The notes under the pieces are model-generated. The model was not told the DNA's origin. It saw only the letters and a list, made by a program, of their open reading frames with translations, and ran no database searches. Positions 48,395-58,383 of a stretch of DNA of 64,000 nt are shown in pieces (position 1 is the stretch's first letter; each line of letters starts with the position of its first letter). This DNA comes from Neurospora crassa OR74A. Taxonomy: Eukaryota > Ascomycota > Sordariomycetes > Sordariales > Sordariaceae. Position numbers and translations under genes: made by a program. The stretch spans positions 4,526,001 through 4,590,000 of the forward strand of contig NC_026504.1 in assembly GCF_000182925.2 (NCBI RefSeq), written 5' to 3'.

Positions 48395-50838
48395 ATGCGG
48401 CACTCTAGGAGAGGCACACTTGACTCCATTCCATGTTCACCATATGGTGATGTTAACTCGGACTTTGAAAGGCGCGGCAGTGATCAGTCAAGCACTTCAA
48501 TGGTGCTGCCCTACAAATCCAACACCACGGCAACCTTGACCCATCCGACGGCACTATCACCACCACCTGCACCGGCAAGTCCAAAGCTGAAGCTTGAGAA
48601 AACTCATATGCGACTACGAAGCGACTCGGCCCTCTCGATGCATACCAGCAAGTCCTCGTTCCGTCAATACCCAAACAGCAGGCCGGAAAGTCCGATGACT
48701 TCACCTTGGTACTGGAAGAAGCAGAGGGATGTTGATGCCGTAAGCACCATCGATACCATCTCCTTGGGGGGCACGACGAGTGTGGCCTCGAGTGAATACG
48801 CACAATATGTTGGCTCACTTCCCAATCTGTTTGATCGTACGGTGATCAAAATCGCCTTTTCGGACCCGGAGGTAGGAAGAAAGTTGCGCGACTTTGCCAA
48901 ACCCAGGAACTACTCTGTGGACGTGGGACTTATGTTAGAGGTATGTCCATCCTCGGACCGTCACATGATAGTAATTCATGGTTCTTACAATCGAATTTCT
49001 AGGCGGAGCAGTACACAGGCGCACTTGACACCCTGAGAAGCCTGATCAATCATATCACAACTTACTTGGAAGCTCCGGCAAGATCTTCCATAGAACCTGC
49101 TTACACATATCCACTTGCTTTCAAGACAAATACTAAGCAGTGCGCTCGGTCTGCATTGCCGTCGCTCGAAAGATTGTACCGAGAAGCCAAGTTCGCAGCT
49201 GAAGAACGGCTCATCAATGACCTCTATCCTGAGTTTGTCAAGTCTCAGCTCGCCAACCGTCTCAAAACTTGTTTATCCGTCACTCAGCCCTCTTCCTCCA
49301 GCCCATTTAAGTCCACGTACCCTGGCCTTGGCAATGCCTTCTGTCTTACCGACTCTTGGAAGCCAGATAACCCCATAGTCTATGCCTCTGAAGGGTTCCT
49401 GAGAATGTTTGGCTTTGAGAGACACGAGATTCTCCAACAGAATTGCAGGTGTATGCAGGGCAACTCCACCAACGGCGACGCAGTACGTCGAATGCGGAAT
49501 GCGATCTTCATGGGACGAGAACACACTGAGATAATTGTCAACTATCGCAAAGATGAAACCCCGTTCTGGAATTTCTTGTTCATCTGTCCTCTAGTTGAAG
49601 ACGGCATCGTGCGCTACTGTCTCGGTGGTCAGATCAACATATCGAAGGGCATGGGCACAAGTCACCAGGAGATCATGGACCTTCTCAACTTTGATACACC
49701 CACAGAGGAGAACTCTTTACCCAGCACACCCACAGAATCTTACGTTGGATCAGCTCAGCGACCTGCCAAACACATCCAAGACTCGTGTCCCCCGGACGAG
49801 AACCCACCGGTCACACCTCGACGATCACACCGACAGCGCCTTTTTGATCGCTTCCGTCCCAGAAAGAACGTGCTTGACACCAGCCATGAAGAGCGCCAGC
49901 CAGATGACCCGACCATTCTCACGAATGCCAGGAAGTCACCATCGCCCTCGCCCACGGATGGCTACATGGAAAACTGGGGGAACTCGAATCCTTTCCACGA
50001 CCATTACCAAGTTGAACCCCAACCACCCAAACCCACACCAATAAGCACACCTTACTCATGCTTCTTCGTGATGCGCTACGTCCCTTCGCCCTCAACCTCC
50101 TTTCACATCTTTCCCCATCAGACCAACGACAAGCGCCACTCCCGATTGCCACACCTCCCAGTCGCCTTCTGCTCCACCGAAGCCCTTGGCTTCCTCGGCC
50201 TAAGGGGCCACGATTCGTCCATCGTCCAATCCAGGTCCATCTTCTCGCTCCTTGTATGTGCCACGAGCTCGACCGACTTGATAGAAAAGACCTTCCGGTC
50301 TACCGTCCTCGAAAGCATGGCGGCGGGCGAGTCCATCTCACTTGAGATATCAACGCTTGCTCATGATCCCGCCCCATCCACTACTACCCCTTCCCCTTCA
50401 AGAGATACCAAAACTGCAGACAAACCCCCCTCCCTCTTCTCCTCAGCCCGTGCGCGCAGCCGTAGTAACGTCGGCCGTGAAGGAAGGACAGCAGCAACCA
50501 GAGACGGGGCCTTGTCAGCAGCAAGCTCGGATTATCGGCCGTCTAGCTCTAGGGTGTTCAGTGACAAGTTGAAGGAGCACGGGGCCGTCGAGAGACTCGG
50601 GAACATGTTTGCCTTTCGAGGACTCGGTGGAGGCGGTGGCGGAGGTAAAGATGCTGCATCAGTATCGAAAGTGGAAGAACAGGGGGGCAAGGGACACCCG
50701 GGACAGGGACAGGAACAGCAGACGAAGGGCAGGAGGTTGGTTAGTCACTGGACGGCTTTGAAGGATGGCGAGGGAAAGGTGGCTTGGGTGGTGCTAATTT
50801 TGACGCCTGCTACTGCTGCCGCTGCGTCTTCTGCTTGA
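48395..50838 (+). CDS. RGS-LOV-DUF protein, putative blue-light receptor (BcLOV4-like)
   Basis: Exons 48395-48940 and 49003-50838 (793 aa), intron GTATGT...TTTCTAG at phase 0. Order: Ser/Pro-rich N-terminus; RGS-like helical domain at about residues 140-290; LOV domain at about 300-410; basic linker; C-terminal domain of roughly 300 residues. The LOV core has the flavin-adduct Cys (NCR, residue 330, TGC at 49444), both flavin-contacting Asn in NYRKDETPFWN and the late Gln in GGQINIS, so it looks photoactive, although GxNCRFLQ has become QQNCRCMQ. The linker near 450-475 contains RRSHRQRLFDRFRPRKN, a basic amphipathic-looking segment. In Botrytis BcLOV4 (RGS-LOV-DUF) such a linker drives light-dependent binding to anionic membranes. 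The C-terminal domain has a PAS-like end (SHWTALKDGEGKVAWVVLIL) broken by low-complexity inserts. Light-gated membrane recruitment and Galpha regulation are inferred. Confidence 0.88.
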
Positions 50839-51859
50839 GCATTCGACGCATTTCATGGTATTGTTGCTTTCATTCACATCACACAGCACTGTCATCTCGG
50901 CGGGTCGGCAAGTAACGGATGACAGCTCGGCAGGGGAACCGTCAGGGGAAGCGGTCAAGACTCGAATGAGGGTAGGTCTGGCAGGTCTGGCGCGATGATG
51001 CAGACTTTGATAAGTTGCAGCGATGTACGTGTGTAAATGTATGTGCAGGTAGGCAGATTGAAGCAACTTGGGTTAGTTTAGTGGAGGTGCATTTGGGAAT
51101 TCTCCCGTGAGTTAAATACATTCCCACTTGTTTCCCCGAAACAGGGCCAAGGTTGAAATCGTCGGGAATGGAAGAGGGATGAACAGAGGATCGATCGCCG
51201 TCAATGCTACATTAGTTACTTGACACTGCAGTCGTCAAGAAAGCATACAATCGAATTACCATAATACGTATCGATCTGGTGTACAGTTCCACCGAGACAA
51301 AGATCGCCTTTTCGATCCAATCGTAAGAACAAACTGAAAGTGTTGGGATCCCGTTGGGGTCAAAGCTTCGTCGGAAGTCGTTTGGTGCTTCGAGTTGCAA
51401 CAAGAGGGGGCTCCCAAGACCCGGTGACGTCACCAGCCGTCCGCTGCTTCCCAAAACGGCAAAAAGCAAATAAAGCACCACACATACAGCTGCCGGTGAT
51501 CTATGATGACGATTGCCCGCGGATAGAAGATGGAGAAAGTACGGTCTGCTGAAACTTCGGATGCTTACATCATGAACGAGTGTAATTGGATGAACAGGAG
51601 AAAGCGGGGAGACCATATGACTGTCATAATGAACCTACAGATATGTATATAGCACACGGCTTTCTCTTCTTCTTCTCCCAAAGCAGCCATGAGAATCATT
51701 TTCACCAGAGCACTCTGTGCAGCTAGACCAACAAGACGAACAATCACATTTCCTTCACTGATCCAATCCCAACACAACCTCTCCCTCACACAACCTTATA
51801 CTACAACCAACATCAAGACCACCCATTCCCAGCAAACCAACAACAACAACACCAACAAG
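50839..51859. other. Intergenic and promoter/leader of bli-3
   Basis: It contains the GATC-motif cluster listed separately, then a leader rich in CAA/ACC repeats (51770-51859). The leader is in frame with bli-3 from an ATG at 51689. Confidence 0.55.
51189..51318 (+). promoter_or_regulatory. Cluster of GATC-type motifs resembling White Collar light-response elements
   Basis: GATCGATCG lies at 51189-51197, CGATC at 51272-51276, and the pair GATCG (51302-51306) and CGATC (51313-51317) separated by six bases. The White Collar complex binds paired GATNC/CGATN or GATCGA-like sites upstream of light-induced genes. Bli-3 is a known light-induced gene. The cluster is about 540-670 nt before the bli-3 ATG. 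Confidence 0.5.
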
Positions 51860-52591
51860 ATGTCCGGCCAAGGTTTCTCCAACGCTGATACCGGCAACAA
51901 GCCGGCTGACCCCTACAAGCAGGCCAACCTCGACACCGAGGTACCTCTGGATCAAAAGATCAATGACCTCTCTAGCTTCATGACCAGCAACAAGTTCAGC
52001 ATGATGACCACTCGTGATTCCAAGACGGGATATCTCCTCTCCCGCTGTATGGCGCTGGCCGCTACTGTATGTAGTTTCCCAAGTCCACCACAGCTTCAAA
52101 TTACATATCGTGCTTCTTCTTCTTCTCTCACACTCCCATATCTGACTAACGACGCCTTTCATCAATAGGAATCCGGTGGCATCGACCTCCTCTTCCACAC
52201 CAACACCGAGTCGGGCAAGACGGACGACCTCAAGTCGGACGAGCACATCAACATCTCGTTCCTCAACAGCACCACGGGCGACTGGGCCTCGGTCAGCGGC
52301 ACCGCCAGCATCGTCACGGACCGCGACCTGGTCCGGAAGCACTACAACCCCCATCTCAAGGCCTGGTTCGGCGACTTGGGCGACGGTGTCCACGACGGCG
52401 GCCCGGAGGACCCGCGTGTGGGAGTCATCCGTGTCAAGATGGTGACCGCTCACTATGCCATCTCGACCAAGAACATTGTTGGCAAGGTGGCGGATGTGGC
52501 GCAGGGCGTTATCACGGGGAAGCCGGCGACGGTGAACAAGCTGCGGGAGATTAGCGAGCAGGAGGTGCAATCTTGGAGGTCGTCGCACTAA
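51860..52591 (+). CDS. bli-3: BLI-3, FMN-binding split-barrel protein
   Basis: Orthologue of the Neurospora blue-light-induced-3 product, a member of the pyridoxamine-5'-phosphate-oxidase/general-stress-protein-26 split-barrel group. Exons are 51860-52066 and 52169-52591 (209 aa); the intron has GTATGT...ATCAATAG and a CTAAC branch site. The barrel runs from about residue 25 to 175 (FSMMTTRDSKTGYLLSR, LLFHTNTESGK, INISFLNST, VSGTASIV, LKAWFGDLG). A variable helix ends in QEVQSWRSSH. The biochemical substrate is not established. An upstream in-frame ATG at 51689 would add a 57-residue Arg-rich extension without acidic residues, so a second, mitochondrion-targeted form is possible. It ends 175 nt from the convergent DPH5 gene. 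Confidence 0.95.
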
Positions 52592-52766
52592 GTCGTGGAA
52601 GTGTCGTGGGATGCGAATGATTTATGAGTCGACGATGACAATGATATGTGCCTAGTTTACTTCATACACAGAGTCTTTCTGACTGACACTGGAGTCGGGC
52701 GCAATATTAGTAACCAGTTAAAATTAATCAAACGTACGCTTTTGGAACCAAGCAAGAAAACTTGAT

Positions 52767-53788
52767 CTACTGCTTTCCACAGTATTCAGCCTTCCATATC
52801 CTGTCCCAGTTCTCCTTGTTGACAGCAAACTCCCTCACAAAGTCGTGCTCGAGCTCGTGCGTCCTCCGTCCCAAGAGGATCAAGCTGTGCAGCGGGGGAC
52901 CCAGCAGATCATCAGCATCACAGAGCTCCTTGAGCGTGCCCGACACGAACTTCTCCGTCTTTCCACCAACACGGGCGCAGCCAATGGCCAGACTTTCGGG
53001 ACCATAAACACCCTCCTGCTTCTCCTCCTCAATCTCCAGCATCTGCTGCGCGCAGGTGCCGACCGTCATATACCTAGGCGGCTCGTAGATCTTCCTACCG
53101 CGCGCCATGTTCTCCAGGCTCTGCTCCTTGACCTTGATGTCCAGCAGGACGAGCGTGTGCAGGCCGATGGAGCGGTTCTCCTTGATACGGTCGTAGAAGC
53201 TCGCGGGCCGCCAGTTATCGAGGAAGAACACCATGCTGACCGTCTGGCCAAAGTTGTACAGCTGCAGACCCGCGGCTCCGATGCCGCTCATGATGGAGGC
53301 GTTAGGCACGGTGCGCACCTGGATGCCTAGCTCGCGCGCGCGCAGCACCAGGTCCGTGTGCGTGGTGGCGCCGAATGGGTCGCCGACGACGCAGAAGGCT
53401 ACATCGACTTTGTCCGCATCGCGGAGGATCTCGTCGCTGTTGGACTCGACCATTTCGCGGTCGGCGACGACGATAGGGCGGCCATAGTAGGATTCCTACT
53501 GGAGGAGAAAGGTGGTTAGCATGGACAATTCGTTTGTGTGTGGAGTTTAGTTGGGATGAAATCATGGACGAGGAAGAGACAGGCAGGGAGAAAGAGAGGA
53601 GAGACAAGGAAGATAATAACAACGGCGACAATGAATGAAGGGCGCCAACGTACAAGAGTAGCCTGGTCCACAAGGAGGATGCTGGTGTAAGCCTCGAGGT
53701 AGACACGCTCGGCCTTCTTGACAACTTCGAGACCCTTGACGGTAATGTCTGTCTCATCAGAGAGACCGAGACCAACGAGGTACAGCAT
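52767..53788 (-). CDS. dph5: Diphthine methyl ester synthase DPH5
   Basis: S-adenosylmethionine-dependent methyltransferase of diphthamide synthesis on elongation factor 2. Exons are 53788-53654 and 53495-52767 (287 aa). The intron donor is GTACGT and the acceptor is the TAG after CTCCAG; using the earlier CAG would bring in a stop. The N-terminus [16 protein letters not shown] is the tetrapyrrole-methylase-fold SAM loop. Other blocks are [32 protein letters not shown], and [10 protein letters not shown]. Length and order match yeast Dph5 (300 aa). It is divergent from the SNU23 gene across about 500 nt. Confidence 0.96.
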
Positions 53789-54305
53789 CTTGACTGGTGC
53801 TTGACGGGTTCGGAATTGGGGGAGCCGGAGGAACCTTGATGTCCGGGACGATTCAGCTGCGCTCCAGAACTTCAGTGACTGGAGAGGGCTGTGGAGGGGG
53901 AGGAATTGGAATTTAAAGGTGGGTCCAGTGCTCCGATAAGAGAAAACCGGGGAGATAAGAATCGCACCGGGGTTCAAGGTACGTTCCAGTTCACCTAAAC
54001 GCCATGCCCCGCTGTTTGATGGAGCTTGCCCCACCTGAAAACGATCCCCGATCGTTGCCGCAGCGGCAGCGCGTTCTGGCGCGCCATTGTTTAATTGATT
54101 TCCATCTTGAGCATTGGCCAACTTATTCCATCATCCATCACGGTTCTCACTTCTTTGTGGTCGAGGTTAAGTCGCCGACCGAAGGCGATTTACAAAAAAC
54201 CACACTCATTTATCGTCGAACATATAATATTACTGCCTATTATTCGATAGCGTCGCAAAGAAAGAACCATACCGAAAGCCAGATCCAATTCGTAATCCGC
54301 CCACC
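53789..54305. promoter_or_regulatory. Bidirectional promoter region of DPH5 and SNU23
   Basis: The two ATGs are 517 nt apart on opposite strands; no other gene fits. The stretch is likely a shared promoter with both leaders. Confidence 0.55.
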
Positions 54306-55013
54306 ATGTCCAAAAACTCTTCCGCGTACGGCCAAGCCGCCGGCGACACTGACTTCCGCAAGAAGTACGATCTCGACGAATATGCCGCCAAAGCCCGAGA
54401 TCGCGAGGAGGCCGAGAAGGAGGAGCGCAAGGCGCGATGGGAGGCCAAGATGGCCGGCAAGAAATACTACAAGCCTCTCGAGGGGCACGAAACCTTGACC
54501 ACCGCCCGCTCGGGACACCAAGACTTCAGCAAGCTGGTCGGCACAACGATGCTGGTGCCCGCGGGGGCGGGCGTGGGCAAGCGCGGTAGGGGTGCGGGCA
54601 TCTACTGCGAGGCCTGCGACCTGACCTTCAAGGATAACCTGCAGTGGATCGAGCATACGAATAGCATGCAGCATCAGCGGAACACGGGTCATACGGGCGA
54701 GGTGCGAAAAGCGACGGCGGAGGAGGTGCACCAGAGGATTGAGCAGCTGTGGGAGAAACTGCAGGAAAGGAAGAGGGAGCAGGTCGTCAGTCTCCAGGAG
54801 CGGCTGGAGGTAAGGAAGGTGGAAGATGAGAAGGAGAGGGAAGAGAAGAGGAGGAAGAGGAAAGAGGTGGAGGAGCGGAAGAGGCTGGAGAAAGAGGAGG
54901 CACTGAAGGCCAAGACCGACTACGGAGAGGATGTGAGGATTGAGGGCGAACACGATGAAGATGATATGATGGCTGCTATGGGGTTCACGGGATTCGGAGT
55001 TCCAAAGAAGTAG
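54306..55013 (+). CDS. snu23: SNU23/ZMAT2-like U4/U6.U5 tri-snRNP zinc-finger protein
   Basis: Intronless, 235 aa, start in CCACCATGTCC. The N-terminus is charged and follows the family pattern (DFRKKYDLDEYAAKARDREE, then KKYYKPLEG). A U1-type C2H2 finger lies at about residues 100-125 (YCEACDLTFKDNLQWIEH, then H at QHQ). A long Arg/Glu/Lys coiled coil (about 145-215) and a short C-terminal tail ending GFGVPKK follow. Yeast Snu23 joins the spliceosome B complex. Length and order agree with the family. Confidence 0.93.
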   Translation: MSKNSSAYGQAAGDTDFRKKYDLDEYAAKARDREEAEKEERKARWEAKMAGKKYYKPLEGHETLTTARSGHQDFSKLVGTTMLVPAGAGVGKRGRGAGIYCEACDLTFKDNLQWIEHTNSMQHQRNTGHTGEVRKATAEEVHQRIEQLWEKLQERKREQVVSLQERLEVRKVEDEKEREEKRRKRKEVEERKRLEKEEALKAKTDYGEDVRIEGEHDEDDMMAAMGFTGFGVPKK

Positions 55014-56043
55014 GCTGGTCCTACTGTGGGCAGACTACCGTGGCTACGAGTCTCGCGTTGTTACTGCTGCGGGATTGTTAGGTCTGCCAGTTGGTTTCAA
55101 GTTGGAAGGTATATATGGCTCCTGTACTGGCTGCCTTTCCGTGGTTCGCTGGTGTGAATGGAAACAACCCTGAGGTGGAATGACAGTACTACTTCGCTCG
55201 TTGCGAAAACCTTGTGGAAGATATCGGTGTCGATGCCGATACGAGCCACACTTTATTTGTCTTATTTTTTTGTCCCATCTCTTTCCGAGACGCATATTCG
55301 GGATCGCAAGATACATCAAACATAGCATGGGATGGCGTTCTGGGGTTACGTGTTTTTCGTTGTTTGTTTAATGATTTACTCTGTAGTATAGATGGTGTTC
55401 CTGGCTTGAGATGAAGAATAACAACATAGATTGCACCTGCACCGTAGTTGCTCTGCCATTTGACATATCGTAACTTCAGTCTTTTAGGCACCTAGAGCTC
55501 CATACTGAGTATTCAGTCGAACAGACTGATGGCAGTGCCCTTGCTTGCCTTGTCAAGTCAATCACGAATCCGGCCCCACTATCCGTTGCGGAAGGAGCTG
55601 GAGTGCCGGTGGGGCCGAAAGCACGGTGCCGGACCGCAGGAGCGATCCCCGCCCGCCACTCCAACCGATCTACGTCGACCGCATGTCGCGACCATAATCG
55701 ATTTCTTGAGATTCACATTCACCGGATGTTGACGCCACCACTTGAGTTCATGAAAAATCTTTCACAGCATCGATAACGGTTGTCGTTTTTCAACCGCTTA
55801 GCTTTTTTTCCAAAAATCAGTGTCGCGAAACCGAACATCGGTTCGGTCCTCTACTTTCCACCCACCTTACCGTGCAGCCGCAGTAACGTCACCTTTGCTT
55901 TGCGTTCTGACAGCAACATCGTGAAAGCACATCAACTGTCATCGGTCTTTTTTTCTCACGTCCTTCCCTAACGCCCAGAAAAACAAGAACAAAGAGGAAA
56001 CGAGTAGATACCGACGGTACCAGCCAAGACAGCAAAATTCACA
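55014..56043. other. Intergenic
   Basis: The SNU23 3' UTR and the promoter of the E2 gene; no other gene is seen. Confidence 0.5.
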
Positions 56044-56657
56044 ATGGCCCAATCGTCAGCAGCAGCGACGCAGTTGCGCAAGGAACTGAAGCAGATGCAG
56101 AAGGACACGGACATTCCCGGGATATCATGCGGCTTGGTGAACGACAACAACATTTTTGAGTGGGAGGTGATGTTGATGATTCCCGATGAGGTCAAATACT
56201 ATGGCGGTTCGTTCTTTGTCTCTCCCCTCTCTTCAGTTCCTTCTCCTCTTGCCTAAGTACTGAGTACACTGACATTTTTTTTCGGCAAACAGGAGGCAAC
56301 TTCCGCGCCCACCTTCACTTCCCACCCAACTACCCGCTCATGCCACCCACTTTCACGTTCCAGAACCCGATCCCGTTCCACCCCAACATCTACCCGTCGG
56401 GCGAGCTCTGCATCAGCATCCTGCACCCGCCCGAGGAGGACAAGTACGGGTACGAGGACGCGTCGGAGCGGTGGTCGCCCGCGCGCTCGCCCGAGAAGGT
56501 GCTTTTGAGCATCATCAGCTTGTTCAGCGATCCGAACCCGGATAGCCCCGCTAATGTCGAGGCCGCGCGCTTGCTGAGGGAGGAGAAGGAGGGGAAACAC
56601 AAGGAGTTTAGGAAGAGGTGCAGGGCTTGTGTGCGGGAGAGTTTGGGAGAGGAGTGA
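56044..56657 (+). CDS. Ubiquitin-conjugating enzyme E2 (Ubc15/UBE2G-like)
   Basis: Exons 56044-56206 and 56293-56657 (175 aa), intron with a weaker GTTCGT donor and AAACAG acceptor. The first residues of the second exon complete YYGGGNFRAHL, so the junction is well fixed. E2 landmarks: PPNYPLMPPTFTF, HPNIYP, and the catalytic Cys in GELCISILHPP (Cys94). The insertion EEDKYGYEDASERWSP is the acidic loop diagnostic of the Ubc7/UBE2G class. The wording of this loop is closest to fission yeast Ubc15 from memory. The protein lacks a membrane anchor. Confidence 0.93.
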
Positions 56658-57256
56658 TTGATTGGGGGAATGCATAGCCTGTCGGTGTGGGTATGTGTGA
56701 ACCGGCTGGCTGGTTGTGGAAATTGTTAAGATGGGAAAGAGGGGAGACGACAAGGAGGAGGGGCGTTAAGCGAGTTTGTTTAACGATTTTTTACGGATAT
56801 CCTTAGCGAAATGATACTACATACCTTGCAGAGTTGTGCTCTGTCTTGAAGACTGGGTTGAGGGAACTGCTTTGTCTTGTGGTTGGCCTAGGCCGAGAGC
56901 TGTTGTAGCCAGCAACGCGCTGGTCAGGAGAGATTGCTCTGACATAGATAGCACATGACTGCTGGGAAAAGCTTGACATATCATGAAACTCGATACTTTT
57001 GGTGGCATAACACAAGGCCCGTGTATACCTTATCTAACCAGAGAATATCTAAACAAAATACAAACCAAACTCCCAGGCACCGCTGCCGCCCATACTGTAT
57101 AACATCACATGATATCTTTCTGTCCTTGACCTAGAAACGCTCAGACGTGGCTCAACCAAGAAGTATATATAGACCAGAGCAAGCCTCATATATCTTATAC
57201 ATAGCACATCCCGATGCTTTCCAAGCACCCTTCCTCATCTCATCCCCTTCTTCAGC
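56658..57256. other. Intergenic between convergent E2 and carnitine carrier genes
   Basis: Only 3' UTR-like sequence is seen. Confidence 0.5.
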
Positions 57257-58383
57257 TTAGTTAAAAGCCTTGTTCATAGCCTGATGAGCCAACTCGACGC
57301 CCAAGAAGGTAGCAGCATTAGCAGGCACCGCCCTAGCCAGCGCCGGCGCAAAGCCAGGGAAGAAAGCCTTGTAACCACCCGCCCTGTACAGCTGCTTAAC
57401 GACACCGCCAATCGTCACGTTGCCCTCGGCGGTCTGCAGCCTGCTCTTGACGGTATCGATCGGGAAGACAGGGATCCACATGGCGACACCGGCGCCCGCG
57501 CCAGCAACAGTAATCGCGCCCAGGCTGAGCTTGCCGCTGGCCTCGCCCGTGACGGGGTCCTTGGGCGTCAGCGCCTTCTTGATGTACTCGTAGGCGGCGA
57601 AGTAAGCGGCAGAACCGGGGCCGTCGCGGGCCAAAGTGGCGACGGAGCCGCGGAAGACGGAGCGCACGCCGCCCTCCTTGTAGAGTTGGCGGACCACGTC
57701 CATGCCACCAGAGTACTTGGGCTTCTCGCCGGGCGCGAGCTTCTGCTGGCCTTGGACTTGCAGAATCACCTTGACGCGCTCAAAGGGGGCGGTGATGGCG
57801 GTCATGGGAATGGCCGAGAAGAAGCCGGCGGCGGAGATTTGGGCGATGGAGAGGTTGCCGTCAGGCGCAACGGTGGAGGTGGCCCGGACGATTTGCTTTC
57901 CGAGATCGTAGCCCCAGAAGGAGACAGCGACTTGATTTTGGGGGGAGAAATGTTAGCGGGGGGGTTGTTGGGGAGAGAGAGAGGGGGGAGGGAAAGGGTA
58001 AAGATGGAAAGGTGGTGGGTGGACATACACATGGGAGTAACACCAACAAGCGGCGCGCTGACACCAGCGTAGAGACCCCTCCTCAAACCATCCTTGGCAA
58101 TACTTTTCTTGACCACATCGATGGCGCCGGTGTAGACGCCCTTCTCGGCTGTTTGGAGGCGGACCTTGGCAAGATCGAAGGGGTGGCCGACGACGACGGC
58201 GCAGACACCACCGAAACCACCAGCAACAAAAGACCTTAGCTGGGAGGCGCCCGCGGAGGCGGCGGCCTTGGCCTCAGCTTTGATCTCGGCCTTGAGCTCC
58301 TCCTTGGTCTCGGGAAGGTGAGGGAGCTTATCGGTGACGGCCTGCTGGATTTTGGCGCCTGGTGACGACGTGGTCGACGACAT
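57257..58383 (-). CDS. crc1: Mitochondrial carnitine/acylcarnitine carrier
   Basis: Inner-membrane carrier that exchanges acylcarnitine for carnitine (yeast Crc1, Aspergillus AcuH). Exons are 58383-58029 and 57930-57257 (342 aa). The donor GTATGT is used rather than the GTGTAT two bases earlier, because only that choice restores PMFAVSFWGYD. All three mitochondrial-carrier signatures are present: HPFDLAKVRLQT, APFERVKVILQV and FPIDTVKSRLQT. An N-terminal extension of about 48 residues, rich in Lys/Glu/Ala, precedes the first helix and is longer than in yeast. CCTCGG hexamers of the FarA/FarB type lie upstream (58990-58995, 59733-59738). Confidence 0.94.
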
